In this document: positions 7,031 through 16,252 of the stretch, piece after piece
How positions within the stretch are numbered: position 1 is the first letter of the stretch
How the letters are laid out: each line of letters opens with the position of its first letter
NCBI GenBank assembly: GCA_035456465.1
Contig: DATIDD010000094.1
Location: forward strand, 1-29,265
DNA length: 29,265 nucleotides
Source of the DNA: DATHTC01 sp035456465
GTDB lineage: Bacteria; Actinomycetota; Thermoleophilia; Gaiellales; Gaiellaceae
Reading direction: 5' to 3'
Notes under the pieces: generated by a model
Told to the model about the DNA's origin: nothing
The model's input: only the letters and a program-made list of their open reading frames with translations
The model's database searches: none
Position numbers and translations under genes: made by a program

Positions 7031-7158
7031 CGAGCAGAAGGGTACCGCCGAAGGTGGCCGCTGACCGAAGCGCCGCGGGTCGCCGCCGGAGGCCGGCTCC
7101 GCCGGCCGGGAGGCGATGCGCCCGCTGGCGACACCGTGCCGAGAAGGAGGAGGCCCGC

Positions 7159-7198
7159 GGGGGAACCATGGGTTCTCCCGCGATTCACGGGTTCCCCC
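7159..7198 (+). promoter_or_regulatory. Three-half-site operator candidate upstream of pfk
   Basis: GGGGGAACC (7159-7167) is followed by GGTTCTCCC (7171-7179, one mismatch from its inverse) and GGTTCCCCC (7190-7198, a perfect inverse). The two same-direction copies start 19 bp apart, about two helical turns. The last copy lies within the spacer of the predicted pfk promoter, so a bound protein would block RNA polymerase. Because the pfk mRNA is predicted to be leaderless, this is more likely a DNA operator than an RNA attenuator. Confidence 0.45.
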
Positions 7199-7212
7199 AC
7201 GTCTCCTAGACT
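7184..7212 (+). promoter_or_regulatory. pfk promoter, leaderless layout
   Basis: -35 candidate TTCACG (7184-7189), 17-bp spacer, -10 TAGACT (7207-7212), then 6 nt to the GTG at 7219. No ribosome binding site is visible. The spacing puts the transcription start at or within a base or two of the start codon. Confidence 0.5.
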
Positions 7213-7218
7213 GGCGGC

Positions 7219-8265
7219 GTGGCGCAGCAGGTCGGGATCCTCACGGGCGGCGGCGACTGCCCCGGGCTGAACGCGGTCATCCGCGCCGTCGTCCACCGCC
7301 TGGTCGACAACGGCTGGGAGGTCACGGGCGTGGAGCAGGGCTGGCGCGGCCTCGTCGAAGGGCGCTTCCGGGGGCTGGGGCTGCGCGAGGTGTCCGGGAT
7401 CCTGCCGCGCGGGGGCACGATCGTCGGCACGTCGCGGACGAACCCGTACAAGCTCGACGACGGCGTCGAGAAGGTGCTGCGGCACTTCGGCAGGCAGGGG
7501 CTGGACGCGCTCGTCGCGGTCGGCGGCGAGGACACGCTCGGCGTCGCCGCGCGGCTGTATCGCGAGCACGACTTCCCGGTCGTGGGCGTGCCGAAGACGA
7601 TCGACAACGACCTGTCCGCGACCGACTACACGTTCGGCTTCGACACCGCGGTCGGCGTCGCGACCGAGGCGATCGACCGGCTGCACACCACCGCCGAGTC
7701 GCACAACCGCGTGATGGTCGTCGAGGTGATGGGCAGGCACACCGGCTGGATCGCGGTGCACAGCGGCATCGCGGGCGGCGCGGACGTGATCCTCATCCCC
7801 GAGCAGCCGCTCCCCGTCGAGGACGCCTGCGAGGTGATCGAGCAGCGTCACCGCGGCGGCAAGGACTTCTCGATCGTGGTCGTCAGCGAGGGCTACCAGC
7901 TGACGTACCGGTCGGGCGAGTCGAGGCTCGTCGCGCAGGAGCCCACCACCGATCAGTTCGGCCACGTCCGGCTAGGCGGCGTCGGCGACGAGCTCGCGCA
8001 CGAGATCGAGGAGCGGACCGGCTTCGAGACGCGAGTGACGGTGCTCGGCCACGTCCAGCGCGGGGGCACGCCGACGCCGCGAGACCGCGTGCTTGCGACC
8101 CGGTACGGGCTGAAGGCTGCGGATCTCGTCCTCGCCGGCGACTTCGGCCAGATGGCCGCGCTGCACGGCGACTCGATCGTCGCGGTGTCGCTCGCAGAGG
8201 CGACCAAGGAGCTGAAGACGGTGCCGCCCGAGTGGTACGACGTGGCCCGCGCGTTCTTCGGCTAG
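7219..8265 (+). CDS. pfkA: 6-phosphofructokinase, predicted pyrophosphate-dependent
   Basis: A 348-residue cytoplasmic enzyme of the actinobacterial 'mixed-substrate' PFK group, phosphorylating fructose 6-phosphate in glycolysis. Visible motifs are the phosphoryl-donor loop GILTGGGDCPGLNAVIR (residues 6-22), GGEDT (102-106), the catalytic PKTIDND (125-131; Asp129 is the base), MGRHTGW (171-177), SEGYQLTYRSGES in the sugar-phosphate region and LGHVQRGG near residue 275. The donor determinant corresponding to E. coli Gly104 is Asp105 here (GGEDT). Family studies associate Asp at that position with use of pyrophosphate and Gly with ATP, so I infer a reversible PPi-PFK, as in Amycolatopsis methanolica. 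Biochemistry is needed to confirm the donor. The gene appears monocistronic, with its own promoter and operator. Confidence 0.92.
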   Translation: MAQQVGILTGGGDCPGLNAVIRAVVHRLVDNGWEVTGVEQGWRGLVEGRFRGLGLREVSGILPRGGTIVGTSRTNPYKLDDGVEKVLRHFGRQGLDALVAVGGEDTLGVAARLYREHDFPVVGVPKTIDNDLSATDYTFGFDTAVGVATEAIDRLHTTAESHNRVMVVEVMGRHTGWIAVHSGIAGGADVILIPEQPLPVEDACEVIEQRHRGGKDFSIVVVSEGYQLTYRSGESRLVAQEPTTDQFGHVRLGGVGDELAHEIEERTGFETRVTVLGHVQRGGTPTPRDRVLATRYGLKAADLVLAGDFGQMAALHGDSIVAVSLAEATKELKTVPPEWYDVARAFFG

Positions 8266-8327
8266 CGGCCCGGCGCGGATCCACGACTACGGCTTATCGA
8301 AGCGCCCACGGCGGCTCGCGGTCGGAG

Positions 8328-8356
8328 TTGAAAAGCCGCACTGCGGCACCCATACT
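8328..8356 (+). promoter_or_regulatory. liv operon promoter with palindrome in the spacer
   Basis: TTGAAA (8328-8333), 17-bp spacer, CATACT (8351-8356) is the best sigma70-type promoter in the window. The spacer contains a perfect palindrome, GCCGCA-C-TGCGGC (8335-8347), a plausible operator. The leader to livK is about 75 nt. Confidence 0.55.
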
Positions 8357-8423
8357 GCACACCCCATCGGGAGGAACCCGTTCCAGGCTACGGAACCTCC
8401 CTGCGGAAAACGGCACCGGGCTC

Positions 8424-8430
8424 GAGGAGG
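8424..8430 (+). promoter_or_regulatory. livK ribosome binding site
   Basis: The purine run GAGGAGG ends 7 nt before the TTG at 8438 and decides that start; the resulting N-terminus MKKRGFFSF gives a proper lipoprotein signal. Confidence 0.65.
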
Positions 8431-8437
8431 CTCCACT

Positions 8438-9823
8438 TTGAAGAAACGCGGATTTTTCAGCTTCATGGCGCTCCTCGTCGCTGCGCTCGCGCTCGTTGCG
8501 GCGGGCTGCGGCGGCGACGACGAGGAGGGCGGCGGTGGCACCGGCACCGAGGCCACGGCGGGCGGCGGCGGCAACGTCGAGGCGCTCCCGGCATCGTCGT
8601 GCACGGGGATCGAGTTCGGCGGCGAGGGCGAGCCTGACGCCCTGATCGTCTCCGACCTGCCGATGCAGGGCTCGTCCCGCACGCAGACCGTGCAGATGGT
8701 CAAGGCGATCCGGTGGGTCCTCGACAACCGCGGCTGGAAGGCCGGCGACCTCAACATCGGCTACCAGGTCTGCGACGACTCGACCGCCCAGGCGGGCAAG
8801 TGGGACTCGGGCAAGTGCTCGCAGAACGCCCAGGCGTACACGTCGAACGAGAGCGTCATCGGCGTGATCGGCACGTTCAACTCCGGCTGCGCGGCGATCA
8901 TCATCCCCGTGCTGAACCAGGCGCCGGGCGGCGTGATGGCGATGGTCTCGCCGGCGAACACGTACGTCTGCCTGACGGAAGGCGGCCCCGGCTGCGACGA
9001 CAGCGAACCGGACAAGTACTACCCCTCCGGCACGCGGAACTACGTCCGCGTCGTGGCGAACGACGCCTTCCAGGGCGCGGCGGTGGCCGAGTTCGCACAG
9101 CAGCAGGGCGTCAAGAACATCTACATCCTCAACGACAAGGAGGCCTACGGCCTCGGCGTGGCGACGAACTTCCGGAACGCGGTGGAGCACCTCGGCATCA
9201 AGGTCGCCGGGTTCTCGGCCTGGGACCCGAAGGCGTCGAGCTACGAGGCGCTCATGCGCCAGATCAAGACCACCGGCGCCGACGCCGTGTTCCTCGGCGG
9301 CCTCGTCGACGAGAACGGCGCGCAGGTGATCAAGGACAAGGTCGCCGTGCTCGGGCCGAACGACGGCGCGGTCAAGCTGCTGGCGCCCGACGGCTTCACG
9401 CAGCAGTCGACGATCGACGAGTCCGGCGTGGACAACGCCAAGGGGATGTTCATGTCCGTCGCCGGCGTCCCGGTCGCGGAGCTGACCGGGGACGGCAAGA
9501 CGTTCATCGAGGAGTTCTCGAAGGAGCTCGGCGACGAGCCGGTCGACCCGTACGCCGCGTACGGCGCGCAGGCCGCCGTCGTGCTCCTGGACGCGATCGA
9601 GCGTGCGGGCGGGACCGAGCGCACGAAGATCGCCGAGGAGCTCTTCAACACGAACATCGAGAACGGCATCCTCGGCTCGTTCCAGATCAACGACAACGGC
9701 GACCCGGAGCTTGCCTCGGGCGGCGTGGTCGGGTTCACGGTCTACCGGGCGGAGAAGGAGCTCGTCCCCGAGACGACGATCTCGCCCAAGCAGGAGAACG
9801 TCGACGCCGCCCGCGGGAGCTGA
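8438..9823 (+). CDS. livK: ABC importer substrate-binding lipoprotein, branched-chain amino acid type
   Basis: A 461-residue lipoprotein that captures the ligand outside the membrane and delivers it to LivHM. TTG 8438 with GAGGAGG upstream gives MKKRGFF, a hydrophobic core and the lipobox LVAAGC with lipid-anchored Cys24, followed by an Asp/Glu/Gly-rich linker. The mature part has the two-lobe periplasmic-binding fold of the Leu/Ile/Val family: IVSDLPMQGSSRTQTVQMVKAI, VIGVIGTFNSGCAAIIIPVLNQ (the usual SG..S..AIPI.N region), NYVRVVANDAFQGAA, IYILNDKEAYG and a C-terminal VDPYAAYGAQAAVVLLDAIERAG. It leads the complete KHMGF cluster. The ligand could be branched-chain amino acids, but family members also bind amides, urea or aromatic acids; sequence alone does not decide. 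Confidence 0.9.
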   Translation: MKKRGFFSFMALLVAALALVAAGCGGDDEEGGGGTGTEATAGGGGNVEALPASSCTGIEFGGEGEPDALIVSDLPMQGSSRTQTVQMVKAIRWVLDNRGWKAGDLNIGYQVCDDSTAQAGKWDSGKCSQNAQAYTSNESVIGVIGTFNSGCAAIIIPVLNQAPGGVMAMVSPANTYVCLTEGGPGCDDSEPDKYYPSGTRNYVRVVANDAFQGAAVAEFAQQQGVKNIYILNDKEAYGLGVATNFRNAVEHLGIKVAGFSAWDPKASSYEALMRQIKTTGADAVFLGGLVDENGAQVIKDKVAVLGPNDGAVKLLAPDGFTQQSTIDESGVDNAKGMFMSVAGVPVAELTGDGKTFIEEFSKELGDEPVDPYAAYGAQAAVVLLDAIERAGGTERTKIAEELFNTNIENGILGSFQINDNGDPELASGGVVGFTVYRAEKELVPETTISPKQENVDAARGS

Positions 9824-9842
9824 GCGGCGGCGACGCTGAACC

Positions 9843-9870
9843 GGCCGGGGGAGGGCGACCTCCCCCGGCC
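9843..9870 (+). other. Perfect 12-bp hairpin with GCGA tetraloop between livK and livH
   Basis: GGCCGGGGGAGG (9843-9854), GCGA loop, CCTCCCCCGGCC (9859-9870). It starts 20 nt after the livK stop and is not followed by a T tract. A stable GNRA-capped hairpin here could protect the 3' end of a livK mRNA or cause partial termination, so that binding protein exceeds membrane components. Confidence 0.7.
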
Positions 9871-9894
9871 TCGTTCGACGGGGAGGATGCGGCG

Positions 9895-10958
9895 ATCGAA
9901 GCGCAGGCGCAAGGCAACGCACCACGCGGCCCGCTCGGCGCCTTCGGCGGCCGCCGGCCCAGCGTCGTCTCCGCGATCGGGCTCGGCCTCGTCGGGCTCG
10001 TGGTCATCTGGCTCGTCGGGAACTTCGTCAAGGACCCGAGCGAGTTCATCAACGTCTTCTTCATCGGCCTCACCAACGGGGCCGTGTACGGCCTCGTCGC
10101 GCTCGGCTACACGCTCGTCTACGGCATCCTCCAGCTGATCAACTTCGCCCACGGCGACGTGTTCGCGCTGTCGGGGCTCGTCGCGTACACGGTGCTGTTC
10201 GACTGGTTCGGCGTCAGCGGCGCCTCCTCGAACGCCGTGTCGATCGTCGCGATCCTCGGCGGCCTCGCCGTCACGATGTCGCTGTTCTCGGTCTTCAACG
10301 CGTCGATCGAGCGGGTCGCCTACCGCCCGCTTCGACGCGCGCCGCGGCTGGCGGCGCTGATCACCGCCGTCGGCATGTCCTTCATCGTGCAGAACATCGG
10401 GCTCTACTTCTACGGCGTCGACTACCGCGGCGCGAGCGAGCTGCTGCCGCGCGGGAACGTGTTCGAGATCGGCGACGTCTCCTACCAGTGGAACAAGTTC
10501 ATCGTCCTGCTGATCACGATCCCGACGCTGATCGCGCTCACGTGGTTCGTCCGCCAGACGCGCCAGGGGAAGGGGATGCGCGCGGTCGCGCAGGACCAGG
10601 AGGCCTCGGCGATGATGGGGATCGACGTCAACCGGACGATCTCCGTCACGTTCGCGCTCGCCGGCTCTCTCGCCGCGGTTGGCGGGATGCTGTTCCTGCT
10701 GCAGTTCAACATGCGCTACGACACGGGCTTCGAGCTCGGCCTGATCGCGTTCACCGCGGCCGTGCTCGGCGGGATCGGCAATCTCACCGGCGCGGTTCTC
10801 GGCGCGCTCGTGATCGGCTTCATCCAGGCGTTCAACGAGGGCCTCACCTGGTACACGCCCGGGTCCGACTGGACCCGCTCGATCGTGTTCGGGATCCTGA
10901 TCGCGATCCTCGTGTTCCGGCCCGAGGGCCTCCTGGGCGAGCGGACGCCGGAGGGGGC

Positions 10959-10962
<4 letters not shown>
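9895..10962 (+). CDS. livH: ABC importer permease LivH
   Basis: Polytopic inner-membrane permease of the LivH family, about 355 residues with the start used here. Core motifs are clear: FFIGLTNGAVYGLVALGYTLVYGILQLINFAHGDVFALSG, RVAYRPLRRAPRLAALITAVGMSFIVQN, GKGMRAVAQDQEASAMMGIDVNRTI (the loop that contacts the ATPase), TAAVLGGIGNLTGAVLGALVIG, and a terminal VFRPEGLLGE. The start is uncertain. After the livK stop the frame has no ATG, GTG or TTG until GTG 10000, which would cut through the first predicted helix (SVVSAIGLGLVGLVVIWLVG). A GGGGAGG ribosome site at 9880-9886 sits 8 nt before an in-frame ATC (9895), which I use provisionally; the ATG at 9887 is in another frame. The stop overlaps the GTG of livM. 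Confidence 0.85.
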
Positions 10963-12183
<1,221 letters not shown>

Positions 12184-12191
<8 letters not shown>

Positions 12192-12957
12192 CATCCTCAC
12201 GGCGGCCGCGGTGCGGAAGGAGTTCGGCGGCCTGATCGCGGTCAACGACGTCGACTTCACCATCCCCGAGCGGTCGATCGTGTCGCTGATCGGCCCGAAC
12301 GGCGCGGGGAAGACGACGTTCTTCAACATGCTGACCGGCGTCTACCGGCCGACGAGCGGGCGGATCGTGTTCGACGGCGCCGACGTGACGGACAAGCCGC
12401 CGCACGCGATCACGGAGCGGGGCGTCGGGCGCACGTTCCAGAACATCCGGCTGTTCCAGCACATGACCTCGCTCGAGAACGTGCTCGTCGGGATGCACGC
12501 GCGCCTGCACTCGGGGATTCTCAGCTCGATCGTCGGCACGCCGCGCCAGCGTCGCGAGGAGCGCCGTGCGGAGGAGCGCGCGCGCGAGCTGCTCCGCTTC
12601 AGCGGGCTGCGCGGACGGTACGACGAGCTCGCGCGAAACCTCTCCTACGGCGACCAGCGCCGGCTCGAGGTGGCGCGCGCGCTCGCGACCGAACCGAAGC
12701 TGCTGCTGCTCGACGAGCCGACGGCCGGCATGAACCCGCAGGAGACGGCCGCCTTCACCGACTTCGTGCACCGGCTGCGCGAGGACCGCGGCCTCACGAT
12801 CCTGATGATCGAGCACGACATGAAGGTCGTGATGGGGATCTCCGACCGCGTCACCGTGCTCGACTACGGCGAGAAGATCTCGGAGGGCTCGCCGCAGGAG
12901 GTCCAGCGGGACGAGCGCGTGATCGAGGCGTACCTCGGCCGGGCGGCGACGGCGTAG
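12184..12957 (+). CDS. livG: ABC importer ATPase LivG
   Basis: A 257-residue nucleotide-binding subunit that powers LivHM. Walker A is GPNGAGKT (residues 37-44), the signature is LSYGDQRRLEVARAL (D replaces the second G of LSGGQ, as in many LivG), Walker B is LLLLDEPTAGMN and the switch His is in MIEHDMKVV. The long insert after GRTFQNIRLFQHMTSLENV with an RRxxRxEERRAEERA helix is typical of LivG. The ATG at 12184 lies inside the end of livM, and the stop TAG overlaps the GTG of livF by one base, so translation is coupled. Confidence 0.94.
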
Positions 12958-13727
12958 TGGCGGCGACCGAGACGCAGACGGCCGAGCCGCGCGCGCGGCC
13001 CGCGGACGACGCCGAGGTCGTCCTCCGCATCGACGACATCCACAGCTACTACGGGTCGATCCACGCGCTCAAGGGGGTCTCGCTCGAGGTGCGTCAGGGC
13101 GAGATCGTCACGCTCATCGGCGCCAACGGCGCCGGGAAGTCGACGACGCTGCGCTCGATCAACGGCCTCGTGCACCCGCGCGAGGGGCGGATCGAGTTCC
13201 TGGGCGAGGACATCTCGCGGGCGGCGCCCCACGACGTCGTCAAGCGCGGGATCGCGCACTCGCCCGAGGGACGCCGGCTGTTCCCGCGGATGTCCGTGTT
13301 CGAGAACCTCCAGATGGGCGCGTTCCAGAACGAGGACCGCTCGACCTTCGACGACGACCTCGAGCGCGTGTTCACGCTCTTCCCGCGCCTCGCGGAGCGG
13401 CGCAGCCAGGCGGCGGGGACGATGTCGGGGGGCGAGCAGCAGATGTGCGCGATGGGTCGGGCGCTGATGGCGCACCCGAAGCTGCTGCTGCTCGACGAGC
13501 CGTCGATGGGGCTCGCGCCGATCTTCGTCGAGCGGATCTTCGAGATCGTCGAGGAGATCAACCGCCAGGGGACCACGGTGCTGCTCGTCGAGCAGAACGC
13601 GCTGATGGCCCTCGACGCCGCCGACCGCGGCTACGTGATGGAGACCGGCACGATCGCGCTCGCCGACGACGCGGCGAGGCTGCGCGAGAACGAGCAGGTC
13701 CGCAAGGCGTACCTCGGCGAGACGTAG
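12957..13727 (+). CDS. livF: ABC importer ATPase LivF
   Basis: A 256-residue second ATPase subunit, forming a heterodimer with LivG at the LivHM permease. Walker A is GANGAGKS (residues 55-62), signature MSGGEQQMCAMGRAL, Walker B LLLLDEPSMGLAP, switch region LLVEQN. GIAHSPEGRRLFPRMSVFENLQMGAF is a LivF hallmark. It has an N-terminal extension of about 20 residues (ATETQTAEPRARP...) before the ABC fold, absent from typical 233-240-residue LivF. GTG 12957 overlaps the livG stop. It is the last gene of the operon, convergent with the LarA-like gene 21 nt away; I see no strong terminator in that short gap. Confidence 0.94.
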   Translation: MAATETQTAEPRARPADDAEVVLRIDDIHSYYGSIHALKGVSLEVRQGEIVTLIGANGAGKSTTLRSINGLVHPREGRIEFLGEDISRAAPHDVVKRGIAHSPEGRRLFPRMSVFENLQMGAFQNEDRSTFDDDLERVFTLFPRLAERRSQAAGTMSGGEQQMCAMGRALMAHPKLLLLDEPSMGLAPIFVERIFEIVEEINRQGTTVLLVEQNALMALDAADRGYVMETGTIALADDAARLRENEQVRKAYLGET

Positions 13728-13748
13728 GTCCGCGCCCGGCGTTCGCGG

Positions 13749-15254
13749 TCAGGCGGGCGCGCCCACGACGAGCGGGAAGTACGGAGGACACAGGAGCACG
13801 CCCACGCGGCCCTCGCCGCCGCTCCTCGCCATCGCCATCTCGACGGCCGCCGTCAGCGTGTGCACCGGGACGAGCCCGAGCTGGCGCGCGGCGGCCGCGT
13901 CGCGGCACTCGGCGACGAGGACCGAGCCCAGCCGGCCGAGCGCCGGCTCGCAGGCGGCCCACTCGGCGAACGGCAGCAGCGGGTGGCACGTGCGGCCGGC
14001 GCGATAGCCCTCGAGCGCGCGCTCGTCGTCGGCGACCGCCGTCTCGGCGGCCGCGAGCTCCTCCGGGTCGCGGCCCGCGCGGGCGGCGGCGAAGAACGCG
14101 CGGTAGGGCGACTGCGTGGGGTGCGCGAACCGGCGGCGAAACGGGTTGACGAGGATCACCGTGCCGCCGTCCCGCACCGGGAACGCGTCGCGCCACAAGC
14201 GCAGGGCCAGGCCGAGCGCGAGGTACGCGGCCTGCAGCGGGTTCGGAGACTCGCGCGGCAGCGTCGGCGTCGTCTCGGGGACCGGCACCACCAGCGCGTC
14301 GAGCGGCCCGGGCAGCGACGCCGACCGCGCCTCGATCGCGCGGAGGAGCGCCTCGGCGTGCGCCACCGACGGCGGGCCGGCGAAGGCGGCGTTCGCCGTC
14401 AGCTCGATCCGGAGCGTGTGGAGGAGCCGGGCGCGCAGGGCGCCCGGGACCGCGGCGAAGAGCCGCCGCAGCGGCGAGCGAGCGACGCGCGCGTCGGCGT
14501 CCGGGTCGAACGGGTAGCCCTGCAGCGTGCCCGCGAGCCGCGGGTGGTTCAGCGCCAGCGAGACCCCCAGCACCGGCGCTCGGGTGGCAAGCGACCGCTC
14601 GATCGCGAGCCCGGCGCGCCAGCCCCCCGAGGCCGCGGTCTCGAGCAGCGAGTCCGCCTGGGCCCCTCGCAGCGTGTCCGCGGCGGCCGCGCCGACGAAC
14701 GCGGCCGGGCCGCCGTGCAGCACCGTCTCGGCGGCCCCGACCGTGACGACCAGGTCGGTGTCCGCGAGCACGCGGTGTACCCGCGGCGGTGGCGTCCCGC
14801 CGTCGGCGGGGAGCTCGGCGAGGTCCTCCGCCTCGACGTCGTGCACCTCGACCCGTCCCCTGAACCGGCGCCGGAACTCGAACGAGAACAGCGACGCGAG
14901 GTCGCGCCCGAGCGGCCTGCGGGCGAGCCCGCTCGCGACGAGCACCGTCTGGCTCGACTCGCGGATCCCCGCCGCGTCGAGCTCGGCCACCGCGGCGGCG
15001 ACCGCAGCCTCGCGCGGGTCGAACGCGCTTCCCGGGATCGGCAGCGTCGGGGGCTCGACCACGACCGTGGCCCGTCCTCCCCTCGGCGCGACCTCGTGGA
15101 GCGCAGGCCCCGCGAGCGGGAACCGGAGCGCGTCGCGCACCGCGGCCGCGACGTCCCCGAGCGCGTCCCCCGGCGCGAGCGGTCGCAACACCACGATCTC
15201 CTCCGGCACGTCCGCCAGCACGACGCTCGTGCCCGCGAGGAGCGGGACCCTCAC
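13749..15254 (-). CDS. LarA/DUF2088-like protein lacking most nickel-pincer residues
   Basis: A 501-residue protein. The N-terminal 200 residues resemble lactate racemase LarA, which uses a nickel-pincer (NPN) cofactor: a short beta strand start, ALRFPLAGPALHEVAPRGGRATVVVEPP at 42-69 (LarA: P.gs..L.el....... SDxTRP), SQTVLVASGLARRPLG at 101-116 (LarA: TGLHRP), VEVHDVEAEDL at 136-145 and TVGAAETVLHGGPAAFVGAAAADTLRG at 171-197 (LarA: PH..AGFSGG.K). By my by-eye alignment the Asp and Arg of DxTRP are P68/L71, the THR His is Ala111 and the NPN-bound Lys is Ala190; only His180 seems kept. It is longer than LarA. GTG 15254 overlaps the stop of the acetyltransferase gene (GTGA), so the two form an operon. 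Racemase activity is unlikely; its function is unknown. No larB, larC or larE is in the window. Confidence 0.6.
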   Translation of the reverse strand: MRVPLLAGTSVVLADVPEEIVVLRPLAPGDALGDVAAAVRDALRFPLAGPALHEVAPRGGRATVVVEPPTLPIPGSAFDPREAAVAAAVAELDAAGIRESSQTVLVASGLARRPLGRDLASLFSFEFRRRFRGRVEVHDVEAEDLAELPADGGTPPPRVHRVLADTDLVVTVGAAETVLHGGPAAFVGAAAADTLRGAQADSLLETAASGGWRAGLAIERSLATRAPVLGVSLALNHPRLAGTLQGYPFDPDADARVARSPLRRLFAAVPGALRARLLHTLRIELTANAAFAGPPSVAHAEALLRAIEARSASLPGPLDALVVPVPETTPTLPRESPNPLQAAYLALGLALRLWRDAFPVRDGGTVILVNPFRRRFAHPTQSPYRAFFAAARAGRDPEELAAAETAVADDERALEGYRAGRTCHPLLPFAEWAACEPALGRLGSVLVAECRDAAAARQLGLVPVHTLTAAVEMAMARSGGEGRVGVLLCPPYFPLVVGAPA

Positions 15255-16195
15255 GGGATCGCGCGGTAGAGCCTCAGGTACGTCGTCCGCCACCCGCGCC
15301 GCGGCCAGAACCGCGACGCGAGGAGGTTCACGCTGCGCCAGTCGGTCGTGATCGAGCGGAACCCCTGCTCGTGCGCCCAGCGCAGGACGTGAGCGGCCAG
15401 TGCCAGGCCGGCGCCCGAGCCGCGGACGTGCGGGTACGTGGCGGCGTGCGCGAGGTCGACGTTCCGCTCGGGCACGCGCAGGTCGCCCGTCGGCCGCCGG
15501 TACAGCAGCGCCTCGCCGACGACCGCGCCGTCGCGCTCGGCCATGAACGGCCAGAAGGTGTCGGGCGAGTCGAAGGTGTCGGGCTCCCACTCGGCCTCGA
15601 ACTCGGAGAGCGGCCCCACCTCGAGGTTGGAGAAGCTGGGGGAGCGGGTCTGGTGCTCCCAGAGCTCCCGGTCGAGCCGCGCGAGGTGGGCGAGGTCCTC
15701 CTTCGTGCCGGGGCGGATCGACACGGCGGCGTCGACCGGCGGCGCCGGCTCGCTCTCGCGCACCGCGTAGGCGAACTGGAGGCCGAACGCCAGGCGGAAC
15801 CAGGCGTCGACGAGTGCCGCGTCGTGCGAGGGGACGACGACCGCGAAGGCGCGCCGCCCCTCGTCGTACCAGCGCTCGGCGGCCGCTGCGAACAGGTCGC
15901 GCGCGAGCTCCGGCTCGGCCGTCGCCTGTCCGGCGAAACCGCTGAAGACCCGGACGTTCCCGCGGTTGTCGTTCGTCGCGGGCGCGCCGAGGAGGTACCC
16001 CGCCGGCGAGCCGTCGCGCCGCGCGAACACGCCGCTCGCGCCCTCCTGCCGCCATTCCGCCTCCACCTGGGCACGCACGTCGTCGACCTCGGCGAGGAGG
16101 GGCTCGGCGGCGCGATGGCGCGCATGCGCGGCGGCGCGGAGCGCGGCCGCGTCGTCGAGGTGCTCGTCGGCGAAGGGAACGATCTCGAGTGCCAT
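15251..16195 (-). CDS. Tandem GNAT-fold acetyltransferase
   Basis: A 314-residue protein with two GNAT-like halves. The first (about 1-150) runs from LEIVPFADEHLDDAAALRAAAHARHRAAEPLL to WYDEGRRAFAVVVPSHDAALVDAWFRLAFGLQFAYAVRE. The second (about 160-314) runs from VSIRPGTKEDLAHLARL through an acetyl-CoA-type site, VDLAHAATYPHVRGSGAGLALAAHVLRWAHEQG, then TDWRSVNLLASRFWPRRGWRTTYLRLYRAI. The second half has the R/Q-x-x-G-x-G/A loop (RGSGAG) and looks active; the first looks degenerate. The substrate is not known. ATG 16195 has TAACGT 9 nt upstream. It is first in an operon with the LarA-like gene and divergent from polA across 70 bp. Confidence 0.8.
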   Translation of the reverse strand: MALEIVPFADEHLDDAAALRAAAHARHRAAEPLLAEVDDVRAQVEAEWRQEGASGVFARRDGSPAGYLLGAPATNDNRGNVRVFSGFAGQATAEPELARDLFAAAAERWYDEGRRAFAVVVPSHDAALVDAWFRLAFGLQFAYAVRESEPAPPVDAAVSIRPGTKEDLAHLARLDRELWEHQTRSPSFSNLEVGPLSEFEAEWEPDTFDSPDTFWPFMAERDGAVVGEALLYRRPTGDLRVPERNVDLAHAATYPHVRGSGAGLALAAHVLRWAHEQGFRSITTDWRSVNLLASRFWPRRGWRTTYLRLYRAIP

Positions 16196-16204
16196 CGGCG
16201 GCGG

Positions 16205-16210
16205 ACGTTA
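16205..16210 (-). promoter_or_regulatory. -10 box of the GNAT/LarA-like operon
   Basis: On the minus strand TAACGT is followed by 9 nt and the ATG at 16195, implying a leader of only 2-3 nt. It lies in the 70-bp divergent gap shared with polA. Confidence 0.4.
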
Positions 16211-16252
16211 GCCACTGCCCGTGGGCGCCGTCGGTACGGCAAACCGGCGGCA

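Noticed and set aside
7159..7179. Intrinsic terminator or riboswitch-like attenuator before pfk
   Set aside because: The predicted pfk transcript begins at the GTG downstream of these repeats, and there is no T tract; an operator is the simpler reading.
6600..7210. tRNA-associated integration site
   Set aside because: No integrase, direct repeat of the tRNA 3' end or change in composition is visible around the tRNA-Leu gene.
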